The notes below the pieces were generated by a model. It ran no database searches, had not been told where the DNA came from, and worked only from the letters and a program-made list of their open reading frames with translations. DNA of 64,000 nucleotides. Source: Cochliopodium minus (taxonomy: Eukaryota > Discosea > Himatismenida > Cochliopodiidae). Below, piece after piece: positions 12,228 to 23,816 of the stretch. The position numbers and the translations under genes are program-made. Numbering within the stretch: the first letter of the stretch is position 1; the number at the start of each line of letters is the position of its first letter. The stretch covers positions 17,501 through 81,500 of the forward strand of contig JAMYWO010000117.1 in the NCBI GenBank assembly GCA_024220525.1, read 5' to 3'.

Positions 12228-12464
12228 TCATTCTTCTTCGGAATCATCTCCTACTCTAATAACATCATGATTCAATGCATTGTCACTATCAAAAAGAAGA
12301 TCACTCTCAGTCTGATCAACAGTATCTTTCTTCGCATCATTGGCAGACAAAGAAAAATACTCGTCTTCATTTTCAGTACCGTTTTCGTTGTTGGTAGAGT
12401 TGTCACTATGAGAGGGAGAGGATATTCTTGTAGCTCGCTTTCGTTTTTGTTTTCCACAACAGCA
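12228..12464 (-). CDS. Acidic C-terminal protein fragment (unknown), 5' part not resolved
   Basis: A reverse-strand frame reads C-C-C-G-K-Q-K-R-K-R followed by a Ser/Asp/Glu-rich tail ending VGDDSEEE and a TGA stop. The composition (basic KRKR cluster, then an acidic tail) looks like a real nuclear protein C-terminus rather than random AT-rich DNA. An in-frame stop lies just upstream and no clean acceptor is visible, so the 5' exons are either elsewhere, altered by a base error, or missing. Function unknown. Confidence 0.3.
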   Translation of the reverse strand, partial: CCCGKQKRKRATRISSPSHSDNSTNNENGTENEDEYFSLSANDAKKDTVDQTESDLLFDSDNALNHDVIRVGDDSEEE

Positions 12465-12876
12465 ATATTTTTACAAGTGTGCACATTTAACATTTGTTTC
12501 AGTCAAAATCAAACGTGAGTTAAGTAAGTGAATTGAAGAAACCTTTTATTTTTATTTAATTATTTATTTTACATTTTTATTTTTTTTTTTTTTATTTTTA
12601 TTTTTATATTTATATATTTTTTCTTTTTACATTTTTTTGTTTTTATATTTTATATATTTTTAGATTTTTAGATTTTTTGTTTTTTATTTTTATTTTTATT
12701 TAAACTATTTATTTTTTTATTTTCATTTTTATTTGTTTTTATTTTATATTTTATTTTTTTGTTTTATTTAGTTTCATTTAAAACTGTTTATTTTTATTTT
12801 TATTTTGGTCTTTTTTGATTATAACCATTTCATAATATTTTAATTTTATTTTACATTTAATTCTTTAATTTATTTC

Positions 12877-13010
12877 ATGTTTTTTTACCTTGGAGAGGAA
12901 AAAGATTATATTGTTGATTACCAGAAGAACGAAAACATAAGATTTAGAATGATCAAAAAAATCGTGAAACCTAACTATAGAAAAGATCCAACAAAAACAA
13001 AAATAACAGG
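12877..13010 (+). CDS. Possible 5' exon of an unidentified gene
   Basis: A 134-nt open exon starts with ATG and ends at a GG|GTAAGC donor. It encodes a 44-residue lysine-rich stretch (for example DYIVDYQKNENIRF). No downstream partner can be assigned: the next exon-like DNA belongs to a copy of Arp4, and joining to it would be in the wrong phase (this donor is phase 2, the Arp4 exon needs phase 1). The gene may have been interrupted at the (TTTTTA)n tract. Not recognised. Confidence 0.3.
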
Positions 13011-13139
13011 GTAAGCCATAATTGTTTCGCCATTTTCACATTTTCTTGTTCATAATTCCAACATTCTTGAATCCCTAATTTTTTATATTTTATATTTACT
13101 TTTATTATTATTTATTAATTGTATTTATTTTTATTTTAT

Positions 13140-13207
13140 TTTATTTTTTTAATTTTTATTTTTATTATTTTTATTTTTATTTTTATTTTTATTTATTTTT
13201 ATTTTTA

Positions 13208-13238
<31 letters not shown>

Positions 13239-13254
13239 TTTATTTTTATTTAAG
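13140..13254. repeat. (TTTTTA)n simple repeat at the edge of the duplicated block
   Basis: Nearly uninterrupted TTTTTA/TTTTA units. The same tract type lies at 47476-47563 at the matching edge of the second copy of the duplicated block. Arrays of this kind favour unequal recombination and also confuse assemblers. Confidence 0.85.
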
Positions 13255-14597
13255 TGGATTCATTTTTATCATTTTGATGTTCTTTTTTTTTCAAATGTTT
13301 ATCATTTTTATTTTTAAGGATTACAAGAAAGACTCCAAAAAGAATTGGGCTCACGTGGACAAAAACAAAAACCAAAATTTATTGCTTCCAACTACAGATC
13401 GGAGAGAAAATACAGTTCTTGGATTGGTGGCTCTATTTTGGCTTCACTGGGAACTTTTCAGCAGTTGTGGATGTCTAAATCTGAGTTTCACGAGAATGGA
13501 TCTGCTTTCATAATTAAAAAATGTCCATAGAGAAAAAAAGTTTTTAAAAAAAAAGATTAAAAAATTTTTTTATTTAAATGTTTTTCATTTTTTTTCTTCT
13601 TCAGGTTTATTTTCTTTTGGATTTTCCTCTTCTTTTTTTATCTCACCTTCTTTTTCGTTCTCTTTTTTGAGTAGTTTTTCAAGTTTTTGTAACAATCCAT
13701 TTACTAAAAAAAAATTTTCAAAATAAAGAAAATATAAATTGATAACAAACAATGAAGAAATTACCTCGAAAAGTGTATTTTGTGAAAAAAAATATTTCAG
13801 AATTTTCATAAACTTTTCCTTTTCTTTCTTCTTCTTTCAAAAAAAAGTCATTCGCATCCGAAAATCCACACAAAGGAGTTTTATTTTTGAAATTTTCCAA
13901 GAAATCTCCCAAATTGAACCAAGCAAAGTTTTGTTTTTCGTCATTCACTATTTCACTTTTAATTTGTTCAAAATTTTTTATTTTGAATATGAATTTTCAA
14001 AGAAACTTATAGTTTTTGTTTTTACGTTGGAAATACGATGTGAGGTAATGTTTGAACAAAACAAGCATATTTCCCTGACAAATTCCAAATGAGATCATCT
14101 GATTCCAATTCTTTTACAGTTTCTTTGTAAATGTCATTACTTTCTTCATTAAATTCTCTCAAAGCAGTACTTTTGACTGTTTCATCAAATGTTTCTCTTT
14201 TTCTTTTTTTAAATGAAATTAAATTTTTATTAAAATTAATTATTATTTTTTTCAGTTTCATTTTTTTTATTTTAATTTACCCTCCAAATTCACACCACAC
14301 AAGCAAACCTTTCCTCATTTGAGATCCCAAAAACATAAAAGGCATTTCATTCACAAAACAAATGGGGATCACTCCTGCCGATTTGTACCCTCTGTTTGTT
14401 TAAAAAATAAAAAATATTGTAATAAAAATAAAAAGAAAAAAAATTAAAAAATATACCTGATGATTAATTGAATTTCTTTTTGATCAGATTGATTTGTTAA
14501 ACTGTAAATTTTTGGAGGTGGCAACTCTATCACCACTTTCTTCGGTTTTTCTTTTCTAACATATTTGCATTCTTTCTTTTCAGGTTTATCATCTTTT
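13255..14597. repeat. Duplicated block, copy A (Arp4 3' exon plus Nudix gene)
   Basis: Matches about 47567-48913 at an offset of 34,316 bases. Through the coding parts I compared, the copies are the same. In the polyT runs ahead of the Arp4 exon they differ only in homopolymer length (9 versus 11 T, 5 versus 7 T). At the right edge one A/G difference is seen at 14569 (Cys versus Arg codon), and identity is lost near 14597. The left edge is the TTTTTA repeat. Confidence 0.85.
13319..13530 (+). pseudogene. Orphan copy of the last exon of Arp4
   Basis: Encodes the Arp4/ACTL6 C-terminus ([13 protein letters not shown], then [19 protein letters not shown] and the stop), identical to the last exon of the complete gene at 47634-47846. 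The preceding Arp4 exons are absent here, so this copy cannot make an actin-related protein. It is either a 3'-truncated duplicate or an assembly duplicate. The intact acceptor (TAAG) is retained. Confidence 0.8.
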
Positions 14598-14809
14598 TCA
14601 CCTGAAATATCATTTTTAGTACTTATCTCTAAGTTTTTTGGATTTGATTCCAATTCTTTTCTTTCTTTATCGAGTTGTTCTTTTTTCTTCACTACTATCT
14701 TTTTCTTTTGTGATTGATTCACCCTTATTATTTCTTCATTTTTTTCTATTTTCTCCTCAATCATCTCTCTTTTTTCTTCTCCATTATTTTCTTCTTTTTC
14801 TCCTTTCAT
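13585..14809 (-). CDS. Nudix hydrolase with lysine/glutamate-rich N-terminal extension (copy A)
   Basis: Five reverse-strand exons (14457-14809, 14281-14391, 14202-14026, 13955-13765, 13703-13585) total 951 nt and encode 316 residues. The N-terminal exon is highly charged. Exon 2 has the Nudix strand pattern AGVIPICFVNEMPFMFLG. Exons 2/3 join to give the Nudix box FGGKRETFDETV...ALREFNEES, with the metal-binding REFNEE core; the spacing between GG and the first Glu is one residue longer than the textbook box. The C-terminus is a K/E-rich tail. Nudix enzymes cleave nucleoside diphosphates linked to another group; the substrate is not predictable here. It converges with the Arp4 exon copy (54 bp gap), exactly as in copy B. 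Confidence 0.75.
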
Positions 14810-14992
14810 TTTTTTTTATTTTTTTTTATATTTGAAAGAAATTGGAAATAAAATGAAAGAAATTTCTGAGATTAAAAACAAAAAAAGAATAATCTCAAGT
14901 AAATGAGAAGAATTTGTTTCCAAAAAATTTTTCACATTAAAAAGATTTTGTTTCCAAATGTTCAAATTAAAAAAATTGTATTTTGACCAAAG

Positions 14993-17172
14993 ATGGGAAA
15001 TAAAAACTCTCAAAGTGGACCACAATCAACCAATATTGATATAAAGAATATAGAATCAATCCAAGACAAAAAAATGGAAGATTTGATAAAAGCAGGGAAT
15101 TATGAAGAAATAATCAAGATTCCAATCAAAGAGATAAATTTGAGGGATTCATTGGATAAATCTCTGAGAGTGAAAGAACCAAATAAACAAATTATCGAGT
15201 ATTTCCTCAATAATAAAGCGGATATAAACATGGCAGATCGATTGGGAAAAACATCTTTGCATTATGCAGCAGGGAATATGTATTTAAAAGAAGATCTGAT
15301 GAATTTATTGATAGAAGCAAAATCAAATTTAAATGCTGTTGATAATAATTTATGGTGAGAAAAATAAAGTCCTAAAAACTTTTCAAATTCCAATCAAATT
15401 TCAATTATATTTATTTTTAATTTAATAAATTTACAAGGACTCCTTTATACATTGTTTGCGAAGATCAACCCATTAACAATGAGAAAGTGAGGTTATTGTT
15501 AGAAGCAAAAACTGACCCGAATTTGGTGGACAAAATGCGATGGACTCCATTTCATCTCATGTGTTACAGAGATTTGAATATCACCACTCTTGGTAATACA
15601 TAAAAAAAAAAATTATTTTTCAAAATTATTTTAAGAATTGTTTAAATTTTATTTTAAATGTTTTAAATATTATGAATAATTTTTTTTAAATTTTTAAACT
15701 GGAGTAATATTAATTTTATTTTTTAATCTCTTATTTTCATAAAAAAATCTAAAAATTGATCTAAAAATTGATCAAAAAGAACTTTTGTTGAAGTTCAAAG
15801 CAAATCCAAACAAAAAAGCGAAAGATCATGACAAAAATACACTGTTTTATGCAGCTGAAAACAAAAATTTTACAAATGAAATCTTGAAGATTTTCCTTGA
15901 AAATGGCATAGATGTGAATGTTGTGATTGACTTCCATGGTTCTGTACTTCACAGTTTGATAAGTAGAGACAATTATGACTTGTCCACTATAAAGTTATTT
16001 TTGGAAAAAAAATTTGACATAAATTCAAAGACAAAAGATGGTAATAAGGAAAATAAAAAATTGAAAAATTTAATATTAAATTTTTTTTATATTTAAAAAG
16101 TTTTTATATTTTTTTCATTTTTTATTTTTTAAAAAAATGTTTGTTATTACATATTTTTTATTTATTATTTTATGATTTAATTTTAAAAGGAAATACAATT
16201 TTTCACGAAATTTGTGATAAAAAAAAAATTGTGTGCGACACCATCAAATTTCTTTTTGAAAAGAAAGCAAATCCCAACATCTTGAACACCAGTCACAAAA
16301 ACCCTTTTCATCTTCTTTGCAAAAACGATCCTAGTTTTGAATCTATTAAGCTTTTTGTAGAGAATAAGGTGAAAATCAACGAAAAGAATGGAGCACAGGG
16401 GATGTGTCTTCCTGGTAGATTCGATCAGACTTGCCTTCAAATTTTGATTGAGAAAAAAAAACCTACCAAATTTATTGGTAAAATAAAAATATCAAAAAAA
16501 AATAAAATTTTAATTATTTTAAAAATAAATAAAAAATAAATTGAAATTAAAAACAATGATTAATTTTTTTTTTATTGATTTAAAAGATTATCTCTTGGAG
16601 TCTAAAGCCAACCCAAACATTGTGGATCAATCTGGGGATAATTGTTTAGTGTACTACGCAGAATCCAAACAACAACTTTCTTTTTCCCATCTTGCCATGT
16701 TCGATAAGTATTCCTTTGTTTCTGATGGAAAGATGTATGGTGGTGATAATGTTTTGCACATCGCTTGTAAAAACAATAATTTCATGATGGTTCTGTATCT
16801 TCTAAAGAGAAGGCCAAATTTTATCGTTCAAAATGAAGAAGTATTTATTTTTTTATTTTTATTTAATTTTATTTCAATTTTATTATCATTTTATTATTTT
16901 TTTAATCATTTTTCTTTTTCTTTATTTTACTGACCTTTTTTTATTTTTTTTCCTTGTAGGGCGAAACACCAAAACAGTTGGCTTCGAATGAAAAGATTAT
17001 TACTTTGTTTGATGATTTCGATGAAGGAAGACCTTTTTATACAAAAAATTCTCACATTTGTTTTCCCAATGATTTCAAGAGTATGGTTGTTTATCTTTTC
17101 TTTGTTTTCTCAAACTATTCTATCAAGATTCCAAAACCTCTCATTGTTTCCATTGTTAATTTTTTGATTTAA
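14993..17172 (+). CDS. Ankyrin-repeat protein with N-terminal myristoylation-type motif
   Basis: Six exons (14993-15354, 15438-15592, 15780-16040, 16190-16477, 16587-16840, 16960-17172) total 1533 nt and encode 510 residues. Ankyrin signatures recur through the protein: DRLGKTSLHYAAG, TPLYIVCED, NTIFHEICDKK, NPFHLLCKND and DNVLHIACKNN. It starts MGNKNS, which fits the MGxxxS pattern for N-myristoylation. The last 35 residues (FKSMVVYLFFVF...IKIPKPLIVSIVNFLI) form a hydrophobic module also found in its paralogue, the LRR protein and the SPRY protein of this window. Ankyrin repeats bind proteins; partners are unknown. Exon boundaries match those of the paralogue that follows. Confidence 0.8.
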
Positions 17173-17414
17173 AAAAAAATTTTGTTTGAAATATAATCAT
17201 AAAATTTTCATCATCTTTTATTTGATGAATGAACAAATAGAAGGAAAAAACAACTCCACAAAAAATTGGATCTCACTTGTTTTCCCAAAAATATTCGTTC
17301 ATTTATTCTTAAGAAAAAGTTTTTTCAAAATGTATTTGTTTCTTATTGAATTTTAAATATTTTCATCAAAGTTTTTGTTTTAAAATTTTCTATTTTGAAA
17401 TAAATAAAAAAAAG
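17173..17414. other. Intergenic spacer between ankyrin paralogues
   Basis: AT-rich, no gene seen. Likely 3' UTR of the first and promoter of the second paralogue. Confidence 0.4.
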
Positions 17415-19484
17415 ATGGGAAATGAGAACATAAAAGATGATTTGCCTTCAAATAATAATAATATCGATAATAATTCCATTGTTATAGATAATTTCCAATT
17501 AAGAAATCTGGATGATCTTATCAAAGAAGGAAATTACGATCAAATAATTCGGATTCCAATAAAAGAAATTAATTTGAGGGATTCATTGAATAAATCTCTC
17601 AAAGTTAAAGAACCAAAAAAGAATATAATCGAGTATTTCATCAAGAAAAAGGCAGATTTAAATATGAAAGATAAATTGGGCAAAATTTCATTGCATTATG
17701 CAGCAGGAAATAGGTATTTGAAAGAAGATATCTTGGAGATATTGTTAAATGCAAAATCTGATCCAAACGCAGTAGATAATAATCTTTGGTAAAAGTTATT
17801 TTTGAAAAAATTCAATTTGAATTCTTCTAATTAATATTTTTTGAAAGGAATCCTTTGTATATTGCTTGCGAAGATCAACCTATTAATAATGAAAAAGTCA
17901 AAATTTTGTTGGAAGCAAAGAGTGATCCAAATCTTATTGACAAAGTAGGTTGGACAACATTACATCTGATCAGCTACTTCGACTTAAACTCAAGGACACT
18001 TGGTAACATATAATTTCTTATTTTTTTTAATTTTATTCTCATTTTAATATATTCATTTTATTCATTTTTTTAAATTTTTTTTTTTCACATTTTTTTTTCT
18101 TTTAAATTTTTATTTAAATTATTTTTAAAAATAAAAAAGAAAAAAAAATTATTTTTTTAAATTTATCTTTTTTAAAAAAAAAAATTAAAGAGCTTTTGTT
18201 CCAATACAAAGCCAATCCAAATTTAAAATCTTTTGAAGAAAAAAAGACACCTTTAAGATTTGCTGTTGAAAATAAGAATTTCTCCAATGAAATTTTGAAT
18301 GTATTCTTAGAGCAAGGTGTTGATGTAAATTTGTTGGTGAGTAATCAAGGAAGCCCTCTTCATTATCTCATTGACCAAGAAAAAATTGATTTGAACACAA
18401 TAAAATCTTTTTTGGATAAAAAATTTAATATTAACCTCAAAAAAGAAAATGGTATTTTAATTTTTTAATTTTTATTTATTTTTATTTTTGTTTTTGTTTT
18501 TATTTTTTTTTTTCTGATATAATATTATATTTCTTAAAAAGGTAATACAATTCTTCATGAAATATGTGAAAAGAAAATATCTATAGACATAATCGAGTAT
18601 CTTATTGAAAACAAATCTGACATAAACAATTTGAATTCAAGTGGTATGACTCCGTTTCATCGCCTCTGCAAGTACTATTCAAATTTAGAGGTATTCAAAC
18701 TATTTGTGGAAAATAAAGCGAACATCAATCAAGAAGTTGTCTCCCAAGGCTCAAATATGGTCACTCTCCAAAAATATAACGAACAACCTGTTCAAATATT
18801 AATTCAAAATGAGAAGCCTCTCACCATAATTGGTAAAATCATTTCAAAAAAATTTCTCTTTAAATTATTTTTCAAATATTTTTTAATTTAAATAAAAAAC
18901 TATATTTTAATAAATGGAATAAAGTATTTTAAATATATTTTAGAATATCTTTTGGATTCAAAAGCTGATCCAAGTATTTTAACTCCTCGTTGTTGTACTC
19001 TGTTCATTGAAAATTATCAACTCTCTCATTCGAATTTTTCTTTTTTTGACAAGTATTTTCTTGAAGTTTTTGAGAAGACTCGATCCGATAATTTCCGTGG
19101 TGATAATTCTCTGCACATCGCCTGCAAAAATAATAATTTTATTATGGTCGTTTTTCTTCTCAAAAGATGGTCCGATTTTGATGTTGAAAACGAAAAAGTA
19201 CTGTTCACATTTATTCCCATTTAAAAGTTTCAATTTAATTCAATTTTTTTTTTTTTAATATTAACTTTTAGGGAATAACTCCAAGACATTTAACAAAAAA
19301 TGATGGTATTCTAGCTTTGTTTGACGAATTCGATAAGGGAAGACCGTTTTATACAAAGGAGTCTCACAAAAATTTTCCCGTTGATTTCAAGAGTATGGTT
19401 GTTCATCTTTTCTTTGTTTTTGCAAATTTCCCTGTCAAGTTTCCAAAAACTCTCATCATTTACATTATCAATTTCTTACTTTAA
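17415..19484 (+). CDS. Ankyrin-repeat protein, tandem paralogue of the preceding gene
   Basis: Same architecture and intron positions as the gene at 14993-17172, clearly a tandem duplicate that has diverged. The best match is the N-terminal exon (IKEINLRDSLNKSLKVKEP against IKEINLRDSLDKSLRVKEP). The start is taken at 17415 (MGNENIKDD) because it aligns with the paralogue's MGNKNS start. An upstream in-frame ATG at 17346 lies in low-complexity sequence. Unlike the paralogue, residue 6 is Ile, so the myristoylation motif is weaker. Ankyrin motifs include GKISLHYAAGNRY, SSGMTPFHRLCKYY and DNSLHIACKNNNF. It ends in the shared module VKFPKTLIIYIINFLL. Confidence 0.78.
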
Positions 19485-19562
19485 ATTTGTTTTCAAAATC
19501 TTTTCCTCAAAGGTAAAATTGAAAAAAGAGAAAGAAAAAAAATTAAAAAAATTGAAAGGATA

Positions 19563-22500
19563 ATGATTCATAAATTTCTTTGGGAAGAAATAGAAAATTC
19601 TATTCAACAAAATAACAAAATAGAATACATTTGTTTCGATGTATCTGAGAAATATATTGTTTTGGGTGCACATACTGGAAGTTTATATTTTTATAAAAGA
19701 GAACCCATCACCTATATCAGATTATTCACCCCACCATATCCTTCCAGAGTGGAATTGATCTCATTGAGTCCTGATCAATCAATGATGGCCTTCTCTACAG
19801 ATCAAGGATTGATTTATATTTACAAATTAAACCTCGATACAAATGAGAATCCAAAATTGGTTCAAAGAATAGTCGAAATAAAAGGTAATGGAGCAAGTGA
19901 ATTGTTAAATAGATGTATTGTATCATACCTTTATTATCTTTTATAATCATATATTAGGTACTATTGTTACAACTTTAATGTGGGATCCTATCAAACAAAT
20001 TCTATATTTCGGAAATGATAAGGGATTCATTCATTTTTGTGATTTGGATAGGACCTTCATGAATATAGAATGTCTTTTGTCCATATCCAACAGTTCAATC
20101 GTCCAAATAGACATTCAAGATCAAAAATTATTGATTTCTTCGACATCAATGACTGTGATAAGAGATAATCCATCAGAAGAACCAAAAATGATAGGAAAGA
20201 AGAAAAGACAAGGGCCATACGGTTAAAAATTCTTAAATGATTAAAGAATATAGTTATATAATAAGAAGATGAGATTAATATACATCATAAAAAAAGAGAG
20301 ATTCAATTCAAAAATAACAAAAAAATTCAATTCCTAATCTTTTTTTTTGTAGGTGCATGTTTTCATCAAGGATTGAACAATTATTCAATCGTTTCCAGAC
20401 CAGGTATGGCTATTTGGTTGGTGAAAGGAGATAACGTAGAAAAGCAAGAGATGACACTCAACTTCAAAACATCAAGAAGTCAAACACCTCCTGTAGAGAT
20501 CCTACCACAAAACTATCAGCCGTTACTAGATCAAATTCAAATAGGATTTTCAAAATTGTTGCCCTTTCAAAACTTGTTGCTAAGTTATGGAACAGGAAGC
20601 CCTTTATTCTTTATTGACATGCAAAGTGTTGAAATTTTGAATTGGCACAAAGATATAGCACCTGTACACAGTGTTTCTGTGTTTGGAGATTGTCTTTACA
20701 TTTGTCATGGTGAAGGAACAAGAAGATTCAGTAGAATAACAGTTAAAAAAGAAACTGCTTCCAAAATCATTTCTGGACTGACAGAGAAGAAGGAATGGCA
20801 CCAAGCTGCTCTCAAAGTTTTGAAGTATAAAATATCTTCTGTCGATCTGCTTCCTACTCTCAAAGAAATTTTTGCACAATGCGAAAAGTTGAAAGTTTTG
20901 GACGAAGAACAAATTGAAGCATACAAACTTATTCTCCAAAACCCTTCCAAACCAGAAGAAAAGACAAAACCCATCGAAACTGCACAAGAAAATCCTCCTG
21001 TTGTTATTAACAATAATCCTCCCATTAAAGAGCAGACTCCTCCCCAAGTTACAAAGGATGAAAAACCTAAACCAAGAGAAAACGTTACTCAAGATCATCG
21101 AGAGATTACTGGTGAGTTCACAACTGCAACAGAAAATGTTCCTGTCTTGATGCCTAAAAAAATCAAGAAGAAAAAAGTTGTTATCTTAGGGGAGGGTTCC
21201 ATTTTTGACGATGACAAAAAATCTACGAAGAAAAAGAAAAAGAAAATTTCTTCTAAAAGAAAATCTACCAAAATTGATACAGAAATCTCAACCGAAAAAG
21301 AACCTGAGCAAACATCTAACAACGAAAAAACACAAAAAAGCCCTGAAAAAAAACCAAATGAAAATTTGGAACAAATCAACGAAAATGTTTCATCTCCCAA
21401 CCAACAAAACTTTCCTTCCCAAAGCCCACCTAATCAACAAACTATTCCTTCGCAAACCTCACCACAAAATACAACCCAACCTCCCAAAACAACTCCTCCA
21501 AGCACTAACTCTAACACCTCAACAAACAATCAACCAAAAACGTCTTTTTTGAGCAATTTGGCCAAAGATTTCAAGATCCAAACAAACTCTGATATTGTTG
21601 ATACTTTCAAGAAGATGGAAAACTTTGTTTTTAAAGGTTTAGAAAACATGATGCAAATTGTGGACAAAAAACCACAAAGACAGCCCAGTGACTTTTCCAA
21701 CCAAAGACCCTCTCCTACACAAGACTTTAACAAGCCAAGCCAAGGTGTCTCTACTCCCAATATCAACCAAGATCTACCTATGTCCAAACAAACTCCTGAG
21801 AATGTAAAAATTTTGTACGAGGAAATACTTTACAGAGAAGAGACTTCTTCTGTTCAGCCTCTTAGGTATTATAAATGGAACGAATCGAGTTTAGATCTTT
21901 TGAAGATTCTTATCAATCAAATCGAAAACGAGAATGAAAACGATCCGAAAGCAAATATTATTTATCCTGATGTTTGGAAAGGAAAGTTCCTCTGTTCTTA
22001 TCTCGAATACAAGCTCATTTTCGAAGAGGAGAAATCAAGATGGAACGAAGAAGACAGCATTCAATACATTGAAAAGTACTTGCACGAAATCATAAACTCC
22101 AATTCTCTCGATAGATTGTACTATGTTGCCAACGTTTTTCAGTTTAAAAACGCAATTTCTGTCATACACCAGTTTGAAAACAAGTTGTACGAAGAATATC
22201 AAGAAAGAACGAAGAATATTTCTAGAAATACCGAGTCTCTTAGCTATTCTTCTCCTTTCCACAACTTGATCAACAGTTTAGATTCTATGCCCCAATACAT
22301 TGACAAGAAAGATTGGAAAAACTGTTTTCTCCTCATCACTTCCAATAAAAACTTGGGACTCACCTTGAGATACTTTCCTTCTTTGTTCAAAATCTTTGAT
22401 TTGGAAAAGCTCTCTCCTTTTATCCTCCAAAAATATCCCTTCATTCAACCCGAGAATATTTATGATGCTCTTGAATTGTCTTACAATAACACTTCTCCTA

Positions 22501-23681
22501 ACATTGTAGAGTTTTTCGTGAGTTACCTTTCTTCTTTGTTGAAAACGGAGATTGTCAAGAGAGATCCCATCTCGCTCAAATCTATTTCCAGATTATTACT
22601 TGAAATTTGCTTGTCTAAACAAAATTTGAACAACATAAACGATGATATACTCTTTTTGGAAGGAAGCATCTATGATCTCGAAAGAACCAAATCTTTAAAC
22701 TTGAAAAACAAAGAGATGATCGATCATTTGGTTGAGATAAACGAGAGAATCCCCAAACCAGGATCTTTTCATCTTCAATGGAAGTTTTCCAACATTCTCG
22801 ATAAACTAATAAAGAAGAAAAGAAAATATCTTTTGGAATACAGCGATTTGATAAAAGTATGTTTGAACTACGGATACCACAAAGGATCTTTCCACATTCT
22901 AAACTCGATGTTCCTCAATAAATTTCCTAAAAACTTGAAATACATCTACAATTCCATAGACATTTTGCTTTACACAAACACCATCGAAAGCCTTGAAGAT
23001 TTGGTCAAGGATGAGATTGATTTGAATGTATGGAGATATCTCCTCTACAAATCTTTCCAAGTCATCACTCTCGGTTCTATTCCTCTTGATACAGAAAAGA
23101 TCGTTTTGTTGTTTGTAAATTGTCTTTCAACAGAAAAAACTTTGGATTTGTTGGACGAAATCCCCGACATCTCCAAAATCAACAAGTTTTCGGACATTTT
23201 GACCCACATCATCAACGCTTCTAATCTTCAAATCAAAAAGAAGCTCTTGGAGCATCAAATGTTGGAAACTATCGATACTAATCTTTGGACCAACAAGCCT
23301 CTATCACTTGCACCACAAATCCAAAGAGTTTTCGAATACGAAATTCAAAAAAAGAACGAAAATTTGAAAGCTTTTTCGAACAATGATTCCCTCAAATTTG
23401 ATTATCTCCATGCCATCCCCTCTTTTTATGACATCTCTGTCAATTCCCATTGGGGGATCACTTTACCTGGAACAGTTGATCAACTCAAGTGTTTTGTTTG
23501 TAATTTTAATCTTCCTCAGGAGGTCCACCTTGGTTTTGGATCCAACATCATCATCTTTGATTGTTCTCACACCTTCCATCAAAATTGTGTTTCCGAAGAT
23601 GCTTGCCCTGTTTGTTACTATGCCAACATTTCTCATTCTTCTTTGATTCCTCCAAACTTGATTGATTCCTTAGAGAATTAA
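19563..23681 (+). CDS. HPS5-like (BLOC-2) trafficking protein with C-terminal RING
   Basis: Three exons (19563-19884, 19958-20221, 20353-23681) total 3915 nt and encode 1304 residues. The N-terminus has the WD40-type pattern of HPS5 (EYICFDVSEKYIVLGAHTGS; MAFSTDQGLIYIYKL; VTTLMWDPIKQILYFGNDKG). A long Pro/Ser/Gln/Lys-rich linker (about 20940-21790) separates it from an alpha-solenoid-like C-terminal half. The C-terminus carries a zinc-binding ring, CFVC...CSHTFHQNC...CPVC, as in the Vps8/Vps41 class of tether subunits. HPS5 is a subunit of BLOC-2, which directs cargo to lysosome-related organelles. The N-terminal resemblance is to HPS5, while the RING is more typical of CORVET/HOPS subunits, so either identity is possible. 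It follows the ankyrin pair on the same strand after only 78 bp. Confidence 0.65.
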
Positions 23682-23816
23682 AGTGATTAATGTTTTAATA
23701 TAAAAAAAGTTTTATAAAAAAGGGTTCTTTTGTATCTAAGTTTTTTATCAAAAAGCAAGTTTATTTAATTTATTTAATTTTAATATTTAATTTCATCAAG
23801 AAAATAATAAAAAAAA

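Noticed and set aside
12267-12518. Plus-strand 83-residue hydrophobic frame
   Set aside because: It is the complement of the acidic reverse-strand frame, which looks more protein-like; no other support.
13140-13254. TTTTTA tract considered as telomeric repeat
   Set aside because: No G-rich unit, imperfect units, and the same tract is an intron at 47.5 kb.
12877-13530. A fusion gene joining the exon at 12877 to the Arp4 exon copy
   Set aside because: The donor is phase 2 while the Arp4 exon needs phase 1; the resulting frame gives an unrelated peptide that soon stops.
13255-14597. Duplicated block considered as a transposon
   Set aside because: It contains only host exons (Arp4 and Nudix), with no terminal inverted repeats, transposase or target-site duplication visible.
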